64,000 bases of DNA from Wielerella bovis (lineage in GTDB: Bacteria > Pseudomonadota > Gammaproteobacteria > Burkholderiales > Neisseriaceae), in assembly GCF_022354465.1 (NCBI RefSeq), contig NZ_CP092361.1, positions 248,001-312,000 of the forward strand. The letters run 5' to 3'. Shown here one piece after another: positions 28,078 through 35,063 of the stretch. The notes beneath the pieces are model-generated. The model did no database searches. It was not told the DNA's origin and saw only the letters and a list, made by a program, of their open reading frames with translations. The position numbers and the translations under genes are program-made. Position 1 is the first letter of the stretch; each line of letters starts with the position of its first letter.

Positions 28078-28761
28078 TTACAAGTAGAATTTCTCAATCA
28101 CATTCAATTTGTCGTCCAGTTTATACACCAAAGGCTGACCCGTTGGGATTTCCAAATCCATAATGTCTTCATCAGAAATGCCTTCAATGTGTTTAGCCAA
28201 TGCACGCAAAGAATTGCCGTGTGCAGCAATCAAAACGCGTTTGCCTGACAAAATAGCTGGGGCGATTTGGTCATGCCAAAATGGTAAAACACGCTCCAAA
28301 GTAACTTTCAAATTTTCGCCATCGGGTACAACATCGGCTGGCAAGTTGGCATAGCGACGGTCGTTATGCGCTGAAAACTCATCATTTTTATCCAACAAAG
28401 GTGGCAATGTATCGTAGCTGCGACGCCAAATGTGAACTTGTTCATCGCCATATTTTTCGGCAGTTTGTTTTTTGTCCATGCCTTGCAATGCACCGTAATG
28501 ACGTTCGTTCAAACGCCAAGATTTGATTTGTGGTACAAACAGTTGGTCGCTTTCTTCCAACACGATGTTGCAAGTTTTGATGGCGCGCGTTAAAACGGAT
28601 GTGAAGGCAATATCAAATTCGTAGCCGTGTTCTTTCAATTTTTTGCCAGCAGCGGCAGCCTCTGCCAAGCCTTGTTCTGACAATTTGACATCGCGCCAAC
28701 CTGTGAACAAGTTTTTCGCATTCCATTCGCTTTGACCGTGGCGGATAAATACCAATTCCAT
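28078..28761 (-). CDS. gpmA: 2,3-bisphosphoglycerate-dependent phosphoglycerate mutase
   Basis: Interconverts 3- and 2-phosphoglycerate in lower glycolysis. [21 protein letters not shown] gives the catalytic phosphohistidine H8, followed by [37 protein letters not shown] and the second catalytic His in [11 protein letters not shown]. 227 aa is typical. AAAGGA upstream of the ATG. Single-gene unit; it complements the Entner-Doudoroff genes because that route feeds into this step. Confidence 0.97.
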   Translation of the reverse strand: MELVFIRHGQSEWNAKNLFTGWRDVKLSEQGLAEAAAAGKKLKEHGYEFDIAFTSVLTRAIKTCNIVLEESDQLFVPQIKSWRLNERHYGALQGMDKKQTAEKYGDEQVHIWRRSYDTLPPLLDKNDEFSAHNDRRYANLPADVVPDGENLKVTLERVLPFWHDQIAPAILSGKRVLIAAHGNSLRALAKHIEGISDEDIMDLEIPTGQPLVYKLDDKLNVIEKFYL

Positions 28762-28831
28762 AAGTGCTTCCTTTGTTGTTTGTAGGTAGAAAAGTAGCTT
28801 TATAACAAAATTTGCTTGTTTTTGCTATATA

Positions 28832-28872
28832 GGCAGCCTGAAAACCGATTTTTCTTGTTTTCAGGCTGCCTA
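28832..28872. repeat. Inverted DUS pair upstream of gpmA
   Basis: AGGCAGCCTGAAAA and TTTTCAGGCTGCCT form an inverted pair in the 394-bp gap between gpmA and the glycosyltransferase gene. The gap otherwise holds the palindrome doublet at 29051 and no gene. Confidence 0.7.
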
Positions 28873-29050
28873 TAGATTGGGTTACGAATAAAAACGTGGG
28901 ACACAAAATAAATTGTGTCCCATTTGAAGTTACAATACAAGTATCAAAAGAGTTGCTGTCTCGGTTGAGAATATACGCGATTGATGCCGTAAAAACAAAG
29001 AAGACTTTTTTATTTAAGATAGTGCCAAAGGCTATATAAAGTTTCGCAGT

Positions 29051-29120
29051 TGTAGGTCGGGCATTCATGCCCGACACAATGCTGTGATTCATCATGTCGG
29101 GCATGAATGCCCGACCTACA
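29051..29120. repeat. GTCGGGCAT palindrome doublet (REPIN-like)
   Basis: TGTAGGTCGGGCATTCATGC at 29051 onward and its inverse ending at 29120 form an inverted pair of 26-bp units, each itself a palindrome around GTCGGGCAT/ATGCCCGAC, with an 18-bp spacer. The same family recurs at 44089, 44517, 54615 and 54804. Confidence 0.85.
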
Positions 29121-29155
29121 ATTGTCATGCAGCCTGAAAATGATAAGGAAAGAAA

Positions 29156-30115
29156 ATGCAGCCTGAAATCACATTTGTTGTACCTGCTTACAATGTGGCG
29201 GAATATTTGCCTGATTGTTTGGAAAGTTTGCTTGCCGTGCCTGTGGCGAAAGAAATTATCTTGATTGACGATGGTTCTACGGATAATACGGGCGAAGTGG
29301 CGCAAGATTTTTTCAGGCTGCATGATTGCATTACCTTGATTCGACAGCATAATCAAGGCGTATCAGCAGCGCGAAATCGTGGTATTGCTCTGGCGCGTGG
29401 TCGGTTTGTGCAATTTGTGGATGCGGACGATATACTACGCAATCAAGCGCACTATCCCGCTTGGATTGAGTTTGCGACCCAGCAAAAAATAGATATTGTG
29501 AAGACGTTGATTCAATGGATAAAACACAATGGCGAATATTTGACCACGCAATCGCCCTATCATCAATTTAATGGAGAAGCCTATGTGTCGCATGGACATG
29601 ATTATTGGCATCAAATGTTGTTGGTCAATTGGTTTCCATTGGCGACAAATGGTTTTTATCGTACGCAATTATTGCAGCAACATGGGCTGCGTTTTCCCGA
29701 AGGTATTTCGCATAGTGAAGATGCACTGTTTTTTGCTGATGTAATGTGCAGTCAGCCCGATATTCGCGTGCTGGAAATCAAGCAAGTGGGTTATGTTTAT
29801 CGGCATCGTGTAAATAGTGCATCGCACTCGCTTGATAGTAATATGCGCGGATGTGTAAGTACCTGTGAAATTGTGAAATTATTATGGCAGCGCATGGAAT
29901 GGGCAAAACAACGTGCGATGCAGTCTGAAAATCAAGCGCATTGGCAGAGAATGCATAAGCATTTAATCAGCACAATAGCGGTTCAAGTCATGGTGTTGTA
30001 TGACAGATATTATGTATATTTGAATGAAACGCAAAAAGCCAGTGTGCGTCATTATTTCACGCCTGAATTATTGGCGTTGGTTCAGCCGTTTAGCAAGATA
30101 GATATTGTTTTGTAA
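29156..30115 (+). CDS. Family 2 glycosyltransferase
   Basis: GT-A fold sugar transferase, probably for lipooligosaccharide or another surface glycan. FVVPAYNVAEYLPDCLESLL, EIILIDDGSTDNTGEVAQ, HNQGVSAARNRGIALARGRFVQFVDADDIL (DxD motif) and later HSEDALFFADVM are all typical. 319 aa. The ATG lies inside a DUS-like ATGCAGCCTGAA, giving N-terminus MQPE; AAGGAAAG just upstream supports it. No homopolymer tract that would suggest phase variation. No other glycan genes are adjacent, so the acceptor is unknown. Confidence 0.88.
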   Translation: MQPEITFVVPAYNVAEYLPDCLESLLAVPVAKEIILIDDGSTDNTGEVAQDFFRLHDCITLIRQHNQGVSAARNRGIALARGRFVQFVDADDILRNQAHYPAWIEFATQQKIDIVKTLIQWIKHNGEYLTTQSPYHQFNGEAYVSHGHDYWHQMLLVNWFPLATNGFYRTQLLQQHGLRFPEGISHSEDALFFADVMCSQPDIRVLEIKQVGYVYRHRVNSASHSLDSNMRGCVSTCEIVKLLWQRMEWAKQRAMQSENQAHWQRMHKHLISTIAVQVMVLYDRYYVYLNETQKASVRHYFTPELLALVQPFSKIDIVL

Positions 30116-30145
30116 AACATGATGTTATTGGGAATTTTGTGAAAT

Positions 30146-30187
30146 AGGCAGCCTGAAAATAAAAATATAGTTTTCAGGCTGCCTTTT
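30146..30187 (+). terminator. DUS terminator after the glycosyltransferase gene
   Basis: Inverted DUS pair with 14-bp arms followed by TTTT. Confidence 0.7.
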
Positions 30188-30296
30188 GGAAATAAGATTA
30201 AATATCTTTTCGCTGTTTTACATTTTCGCCAATAATTTCACATTTATTTATGCGATACTGCGCGCAGTCTTTGTCAAACAACTCGGGAGAGTAATT

Positions 30297-30518
30297 ATGA
30301 AATCTATCGTAAGCAAAACGGCTGCTATTATTTTGATGACCGCTACTTTGGGCGCATGTACCGCAAATGGTGGCGTGGGTCTGTCGCCATCCCAAGCCAA
30401 TACCGCTTTGGGTGCAGTAGTTGGTGCAGCAGCGGGTAACTTAATCGGTCATGATACCGAAGCGACTTTAACTGGTGCAGCTTTGGGTGGTTTGATAGGT
30501 AGTCAAATCAACCGTTAA
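30297..30518 (+). CDS. Small glycine-zipper lipoprotein (OsmB/17-kDa-antigen-like)
   Basis: A 73-residue lipoprotein: signal peptide with lipobox TLGAC (Cys 21), then a glycine zipper ANTALGAVVGAAAGNLIG and ALGGLIGSQI typical of outer-membrane associated OsmB and 17-kDa antigen-type proteins. ATG 30297 has GGGAGA upstream; a longer frame upstream lacks signals. Function is unknown; such proteins are often stress-induced. Confidence 0.82.
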   Translation: MKSIVSKTAAIILMTATLGACTANGGVGLSPSQANTALGAVVGAAAGNLIGHDTEATLTGAALGGLIGSQINR

Positions 30519-30536
30519 TTGGATTATTTAATGGCA

Positions 30537-30573
30537 AAAGGCAGCCTGAAAAATTATTTTCAGGCTGCCTTTT
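30537..30573 (+). terminator. DUS terminator after the glycine-zipper gene
   Basis: AAAAGGCAGCCTGAAAAA pairs with TTTTCAGGCTGCCTTTT. Confidence 0.8.
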
Positions 30574-30605
30574 CGTACATATAAATACTGTGAATTGCAT
30601 AGTCA

Positions 30606-30684
30606 TGTGAATTCACTATAAAGAGTGGGGAAATGTTGGGTTCAAGAATCTGACTTACCGTTTCAGGTTTTGCAAAGGTTTCAG
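30606..30684. repeat. Correia end remnant joined to right half of the TTGGATACT repeat
   Basis: GTGAATTCACTATA (30607-30620) is a Correia-like terminal sequence without its partner. GTTGGGTTCAAGAATCTGAC and GGTTTTGCAAAGG then follow as in the copy at 11642-11710. The remaining bases up to 30914 show no gene. Confidence 0.5.
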
Positions 30685-30914
30685 TTTCCTAATATTGAAT
30701 CGCAAGGACAACAAATTGTATTCGTATTACCAAGTCAATATCTAGGGAAATATTTCTCCCTAGTTCGCGTTATAATCGGTTTTTTCCTGCGAAATAGATG
30801 TTCAGATTCTTGAATCTGACAAATTTTATGGTGGTAGGAAATATCGGCTAATCCGAACTACCCTCATTTCGTTTTGCAAAAAATGACTATAATCATAAAA
30901 AAGGCAGCCTGAAA

Positions 30915-31385
30915 ATGCATACCAAACTAGAAATTGAACGCCGTTTTCTCTTAAAAAACGACACTTGGCGCGAACACGCCAGCGCACCCAAAACGCTGCA
31001 ACAAGGCTATTTGAGCGTAGAAAAAGAGCGCACCATTCGCGTGCGTATTGTGGGCGAACAAGCATGGCTCACACTCAAAGGCTACATCAGCGATGCCACT
31101 CGCAGCGAATTTGAATACGCAATCCCACTCGCCGATGCACAAATGATGATGGATACCATGTGTCCATTCAAAATCCAAAAAAATCGTTATCTGGTGGAAT
31201 ATTCAGGCTATACTTTTGAAATTGATGAGTTTTTTGGCGACAATGCGCCATTGATTTTGGCAGAATTAGAATTGCCCAGCGAAGATACCGATTATCCACG
31301 TCCCGATTGGTTGGGCGAAGAAATTACCGCCGATGGACGTTTTACCAATGCCTATATTAGCCAACACCCATATAGCACATGGTAA
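30915..31385 (+). CDS. CYTH domain protein (probable inorganic triphosphatase)
   Basis: CYTH-fold enzyme that hydrolyses triphosphates inside a beta-tunnel. The N-terminal EIERRFLL is the ExExK-type metal motif in its ERRF variant; RTIRVRI, AWLTLKGYISDATRSEFEYAIP, KNRYLVEY, FEIDEFFG and LILAELELP provide the alternating basic and acidic tunnel residues. 156 aa matches the single-domain class. A DUS abuts the start codon (AGGCAGCCTGAAAATG), and no other ribosome site is visible. Confidence 0.87.
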   Translation: MHTKLEIERRFLLKNDTWREHASAPKTLQQGYLSVEKERTIRVRIVGEQAWLTLKGYISDATRSEFEYAIPLADAQMMMDTMCPFKIQKNRYLVEYSGYTFEIDEFFGDNAPLILAELELPSEDTDYPRPDWLGEEITADGRFTNAYISQHPYSTW

Positions 31386-31414
31386 CTTTCAGGCAGCCTG
31401 AAACAAAAAAACCT

Positions 31415-31443
31415 TTGTCATACAACAATAAACCTTGTATAAT
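31415..31443 (+). promoter_or_regulatory. Promoter of rpmB-rpmG
   Basis: TTGTCA at 31415-31420 and TATAAT at 31438-31443 with a 17-base spacer. A leader of about 160 bases precedes rpmB; a stem-loop at 31534-31567 (ACGGTTTATGATATAAACCG) may be part of it. Confidence 0.8.
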
Positions 31444-31609
31444 CCGCCGTTTTCGTAGGCAAATTTCTGCGATTTACCCTATTTGGCAAGGCACAAGCCC
31501 CAAAAATAACAACTAAATCCTTGTAAATATTGCCCAAAAACACGGTTTATGATATAAACCGCGTTTCATTTTTGATAAATTTTTTCATTTTTAAGTTTGG
31601 AGACCAATC

Positions 31610-31846
31610 ATGGCAAAAGTTTGCAAAGTAACTGGCAAACGTCCAATGTCTGGCAACAACGTATCACATGCCAACAACAAAACCAAACGTCGCTTTTTGC
31701 CTAACTTGCAATCACGTCGTTTTTGGGTTGAGAGCGAAAACCGTTGGGTTCGCCTTCGTTTAACTAACGCAGCATTGCGCACTATTGACAAAAACGGTAT
31801 TGATGCTGTTTTGGCTGACTTGCGTGCACGCGGTGAAGCGATTTAA
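31610..31846 (+). CDS. rpmB: 50S ribosomal protein L28
   Basis: Large-subunit ribosomal protein. [34 protein letters not shown] is diagnostic. 78 aa is the usual length. TTTGGAGA lies upstream of the ATG. Followed after 23 bases by rpmG, the standard pairing. Confidence 0.98.
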   Translation: MAKVCKVTGKRPMSGNNVSHANNKTKRRFLPNLQSRRFWVESENRWVRLRLTNAALRTIDKNGIDAVLADLRARGEAI

Positions 31847-31869
31847 TTGCTGGAAAAAGGATTAATATC

Positions 31870-32025
31870 ATGCGCGATAAAATCAAACTGGAATCTTCTG
31901 CTGGTACAGGTCATTTCTATACCACGACTAAAAACAAACGTACAATGCCAGGCAAAATGGAAATCAAAAAATTTGACCCAGTTGCTCGCAAACACGTTAT
32001 TTACAAAGAAACCAAATTGAAATAA
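31870..32025 (+). CDS. rpmG: 50S ribosomal protein L33
   Basis: A 51-residue protein [20 protein letters not shown] ending VIYKETKLK, the cysteine-free L33 type. AAAAGGA lies upstream of the ATG. Second gene of the rpmB operon, closed by a terminator at 32043. Confidence 0.97.
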   Translation: MRDKIKLESSAGTGHFYTTTKNKRTMPGKMEIKKFDPVARKHVIYKETKLK

Positions 32026-32042
32026 TTTTTATGGTTTTAAAT

Positions 32043-32083
32043 AAAAAAATCTCCGTATCATTTTTTATGACGGAGATTTTTTG
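32043..32083 (+). terminator. Intrinsic terminator after rpmG
   Basis: AAAAATCTCCGT pairs with ACGGAGATTTTT and is followed by further T. Not DUS-derived. Confidence 0.85.
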
Positions 32084-32113
32084 TTGTGAAGAAATGATAA
32101 AGGCAGCCTGAAA

Positions 32114-32992
32114 ATGCACGCTAAATTGGATAAATGGCTTTGTGAACATCCGCGCCGACCGAGACTTCATGGTTTCCCGCGTTTTTTAACGGAATTTTGG
32201 TTTTTTGGTTTGAAAGAGGCGCGTGCGTGTGTGTTTGCAGGTTTGTTTTTTGTGGCGATGTTTTTGGTGCCTAAATCGGGCATCTTGGGTTTGCCACGCT
32301 ATGATGTGCTGTTAATTTTTGCGATAGTGGTGCAGTTGGGTATGTTATGGGCAAAATGGGAAACTTGGGACGAAATCAAGTCCATCACTTTGTTTCATAT
32401 CGTTGGTTTTATATTGGAATTATTTAAAACATCGCCCGATATTCAGGCTGCCTTATTGCCTGCGGATGCGCATATTCGGGCATCTTGGGCTTATCCTGAT
32501 TTTGCGTACAGCAAAGTGTTTGGTGTGCCGTTGTTTACGGGGTTTATGTATGCGGCGGTGGCGAGTTATATCATTCAGGCATGGCGATTGTTTGATTTGC
32601 ATGTGTACCGAATGCCACCATATAGTTTGGCAACATTGACGGCTATTGCGATTTACTTGAATTTTTTTACGCATCATGCGATAGCAGATTTGCGTTGGTA
32701 TATTGCTGCGTTTGTGATGGGCTTGTATGCGCGAAGTTATGTGGTGTTCACGCCGTATGATACGCCACGCAAAATGCCGATTTTGTTAGCCTTTGTTCTG
32801 ATTGGTTTTTTTATTTGGTTGGCGGAAAATATCGGTACGTTTTTGGGTATTTGGCAGTATCCTAATCAAATGGGGGCGTGGTCATTGGTGCATATCAGCA
32901 AATTCAGTTCATGGTCGTTGTTGGTGATTATGACTTTTACGATTGTTACGCATTTGAAACATATTAAAGCAACGGTATTTGTTGCGAAATGA
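32114..32992 (+). CDS. DUF817 family integral membrane protein
   Basis: A 292-residue protein with about eight membrane helices. FWFFGLKEARACVFAGLFF, LFHIVGFILELFKTSPDI, SWAYPDFAYSKVFGVPLFTGFMYAAVASYI and WLAENIGTFLGIWQYPNQ are the conserved DUF817 (YoaT-like) blocks. Function is unknown. A DUS directly abuts the ATG, as in the CYTH gene. Convergent with eda; a DUS hairpin separates them. Confidence 0.85.
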   Translation: MHAKLDKWLCEHPRRPRLHGFPRFLTEFWFFGLKEARACVFAGLFFVAMFLVPKSGILGLPRYDVLLIFAIVVQLGMLWAKWETWDEIKSITLFHIVGFILELFKTSPDIQAALLPADAHIRASWAYPDFAYSKVFGVPLFTGFMYAAVASYIIQAWRLFDLHVYRMPPYSLATLTAIAIYLNFFTHHAIADLRWYIAAFVMGLYARSYVVFTPYDTPRKMPILLAFVLIGFFIWLAENIGTFLGIWQYPNQMGAWSLVHISKFSSWSLLVIMTFTIVTHLKHIKATVFVAK

Positions 32993-32995
32993 AAT

Positions 32996-33026
32996 AGGCA
33001 GCCTGAAAATATTTTCAGGCTGCCTG
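32996..33026. terminator. DUS hairpin between convergent DUF817 and eda genes
   Basis: Inverted DUS pair AGGCAGCCTGAAAAT...ATTTTCAGGCTGCCT. It probably serves both strands, though U-runs are short. Confidence 0.6.
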
Positions 33027-33042
33027 AATAATTATTGCATGA

Positions 33043-33669
33043 TTATTTTGCACGCAATGCCGCTGCTTCTTTTGCTAAACGTGTAATCGTATCCCAATCT
33101 TTATTTTGTACTGCTTCTTTTGGCGTCAGCCATGTGCCGCCTACGCATAATACGTTAGGCAAGGCTAAATATTCGGGTGCGGATTGCAAAGTAATCCCGC
33201 CAGTTGGACAAAAACGAATGTTTGGATAAGGACCATACAAGGCTTTAAGCATGGCTTTGCCACCCACCACTTCGGCAGGGAATAATTTTAAGGTATCAAT
33301 GCCATGTTCCAATGCCAGTTGTACTTCACCAGGGGTAGCGATACCAGGAATTAAGGGAATATCAACATCGTGGCTGGCTTTTGCCAATGATTCATGCAAA
33401 CCAGGGCTGATAGCAAAAACTGCACCTGCATCGGCAACCGCTTTTAATTGTTCGGGATTGGTTACCGTACCTGCGCCAACAATCGCATTAGGTACTTCTT
33501 GTTTAATCAATTTAATGGCATCTAAACCCACAGGTGTGCGCAAAGTGATTTCCAAAGTGGGAATGCCACCTGCTACTAATGCGTGTGCTAAATCAACGGC
33601 GGTGTTTAAATCATCAATCGCCATAACGGGAACAACCGCGCCTGCGGATAAAATGTCGCGTGGAGTCAT
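33043..33669 (-). CDS. eda: 2-keto-3-deoxy-6-phosphogluconate aldolase
   Basis: Last Entner-Doudoroff enzyme: splits KDPG into pyruvate and glyceraldehyde 3-phosphate. Class I aldolase: LEITLRTPVG carries the general base Glu, and TLKLFPAEVVGGKAMLKALYGP the Schiff-base Lys; PTGGITLQSAPEYLALPNVLCVGG binds phosphate. 208 aa is standard. It stands alone, 5 kb from edd, with no HexR-like site that I could see upstream. AAGGA-type ribosome site before the ATG. Confidence 0.96.
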   Translation of the reverse strand: MTPRDILSAGAVVPVMAIDDLNTAVDLAHALVAGGIPTLEITLRTPVGLDAIKLIKQEVPNAIVGAGTVTNPEQLKAVADAGAVFAISPGLHESLAKASHDVDIPLIPGIATPGEVQLALEHGIDTLKLFPAEVVGGKAMLKALYGPYPNIRFCPTGGITLQSAPEYLALPNVLCVGGTWLTPKEAVQNKDWDTITRLAKEAAALRAK

Positions 33670-33948
33670 ATTTTTTCCTTGTATTTAATGTGTTAGATGG
33701 ATTTCAGGCAGCCTGAAACTATGTAAATCCTAATGTTTGGCGGAGTTCTGCGTCATGCGTGACTCAAAAGTTTTCTATCATTGATGATAGGTATGCACTT
33801 TTTATGTTGTTATGACTTTGAACTATGCGCAAATCTAGGTTTTTGCAAAGACTTTAGCCCTGAAAAAGATAAGTGGTGTTATTTTACACCTTAATTTGTT
33901 ATTTTGTTACATTGGTATTTTTTTCAGGCTGCCTATAAAAATAACACC

Positions 33949-34563
33949 TTATTTCAATTCAAAAATTTCCCGTACAATGATTTTATAAAACGCGAACGCA
34001 TCTAATGCACCTTTTAATGCAGCGGTACGTTCTTCTTCAGTTAGAGATAAGGTATTCAGTTGAGCGACAAAATCACGCCAATGTTTACCGCGTCCATCAG
34101 CATGTGGTGCCAAATGGCGTGCACCATATTCAGCCCCCAAACCTAATTTATTTTGTGCATCTTTAAACAAAAATGCTGCGCCTACATTGGAGCCTTCTGC
34201 ACAATACAGCCAACCTAAAATTTCAGCACCTGATAACTGTGGCAATGGGGTTTTAATGGCTTTTTCACTTGTATTCAAATCTTGTAAATCTTGTATTACA
34301 GAATCGTAACGCGCCAATTCAGACAAACCTTCAATTTTTTGATTTAAATCAGGATTTTTATAAATATCATCTACAATTTTATGAAAAATGGCTTGCAGTT
34401 GTAAAAATCTGATGTAGTTTTCAGGTGTATCAAAGGGTTTGACTGACATAACTAAATTATCTACGCTATCGTGCGTCGTTTGGCAATTGTATTTCAAAAA
34501 TTTGGCAAGAGTTAAATTGTCCAAATTTTCATTTTTTTCATCGCAATTGGTATGATTGAACAT
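33949..34563 (-). CDS. hemO: Heme oxygenase (HemO type)
   Basis: Cleaves heme to biliverdin, CO and iron, allowing use of host heme iron. The proximal heme ligand is H31 in NCQTTHDSVDNLV; GAEILGWLYCAEGSNVGAAFLF is the distal helix region, and LGLGAEYGARHLAPHADGRGKHWRDFV follows. 204 aa is close to neisserial HemO (209). GAGGAGAT lies before the ATG. It is divergent from hmbR, whereas in N. meningitidis hemO precedes hmbR in the same direction. Confidence 0.92.
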   Translation of the reverse strand: MFNHTNCDEKNENLDNLTLAKFLKYNCQTTHDSVDNLVMSVKPFDTPENYIRFLQLQAIFHKIVDDIYKNPDLNQKIEGLSELARYDSVIQDLQDLNTSEKAIKTPLPQLSGAEILGWLYCAEGSNVGAAFLFKDAQNKLGLGAEYGARHLAPHADGRGKHWRDFVAQLNTLSLTEEERTAALKGALDAFAFYKIIVREIFELK

Positions 34564-34606
34564 TGTTTATCTCCTCTGAAAAAATCTATATTATGGTAAT
34601 GAGTCT

Positions 34607-34769
34607 AAGAACCTGTATTCATAAGATTGATGGCTTGATTTTATTGACACACTTGCGAATACAAGGCGACTTTTCATGTCAATATTGAACATATTGGCAT
34701 GAAAAGCCAACGCAGTAGGCGCATGAAGTGGCGATAAAAGCAAGCTCAATATTGTGAATACAGGTTCTA
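34607..34769. mobile_element. Candidate MITE, about 163 bp, between hemO and hmbR
   Basis: Ends AGAACCTGTATTCATAA (34608-34624) and TTGTGAATACAGGTTCT (34752-34768) are inverted repeats with one mismatch. An inner CTTTTCATG/CATGAAAAG pair (34671, 34698) adds a second inverted repeat. No coding sequence inside. I do not recognise the family. Confidence 0.6.
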
Positions 34770-34956
34770 AATATTTAGGCAGCCTGAAATATTTGAAAAA
34801 TAAATATCTTTGGTGCATTCCTGTCATGTACTACTCAAAAGTTTGCCTATATTTTGTGATTGGTCTGAACTTTAATATTTTCTAGATGACTAAAATTTAT
34901 TGAAAATATTTTAGGTTGAAATCAAATCAATCACATATTCAAAAGATTATGCAATC

Positions 34957-34985
34957 TTTACGTTTTTTTATGTGGGAAGTATAAT
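34957..34985 (+). promoter_or_regulatory. Promoter of hmbR
   Basis: TTTACG at 34957-34962 and TATAAT at 34980-34985, spacer 17. The predicted start is near 34992, immediately before the palindrome at 35000. Confidence 0.6.
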
Positions 34986-34999
34986 CATAAAAGAAAATA

Positions 35000-35017
35000 G
35001 AAATTAATATTAATTTC
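35000..35017. promoter_or_regulatory. 18-bp perfect palindrome downstream of the hmbR -10 box, possible Fur-type operator
   Basis: GAAATTAATATTAATTTC is a perfect palindrome at about +8 to +25 of the predicted hmbR transcript. Heme and iron genes are usually Fur-repressed, and the AT-rich symmetric site fits loosely with a Fur box, but it does not match the GATAATGATAATCATTATC consensus closely. Confidence 0.4.
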
Positions 35018-35063
35018 ATTATTAATTATGGAGCATTTTTATGAGAATAACAAGGGTACTGGC

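Noticed and set aside
30625..30813. 62-codon open frame after the glycine-zipper gene
   Set aside because: Overlaps a repeat copy, has no ribosome site and no recognisable protein features.
31445..31609. Riboswitch or leader-regulated element before rpmB
   Set aside because: Only one simple stem-loop (31553-31565 region) is visible and no known riboswitch pattern is recognised.
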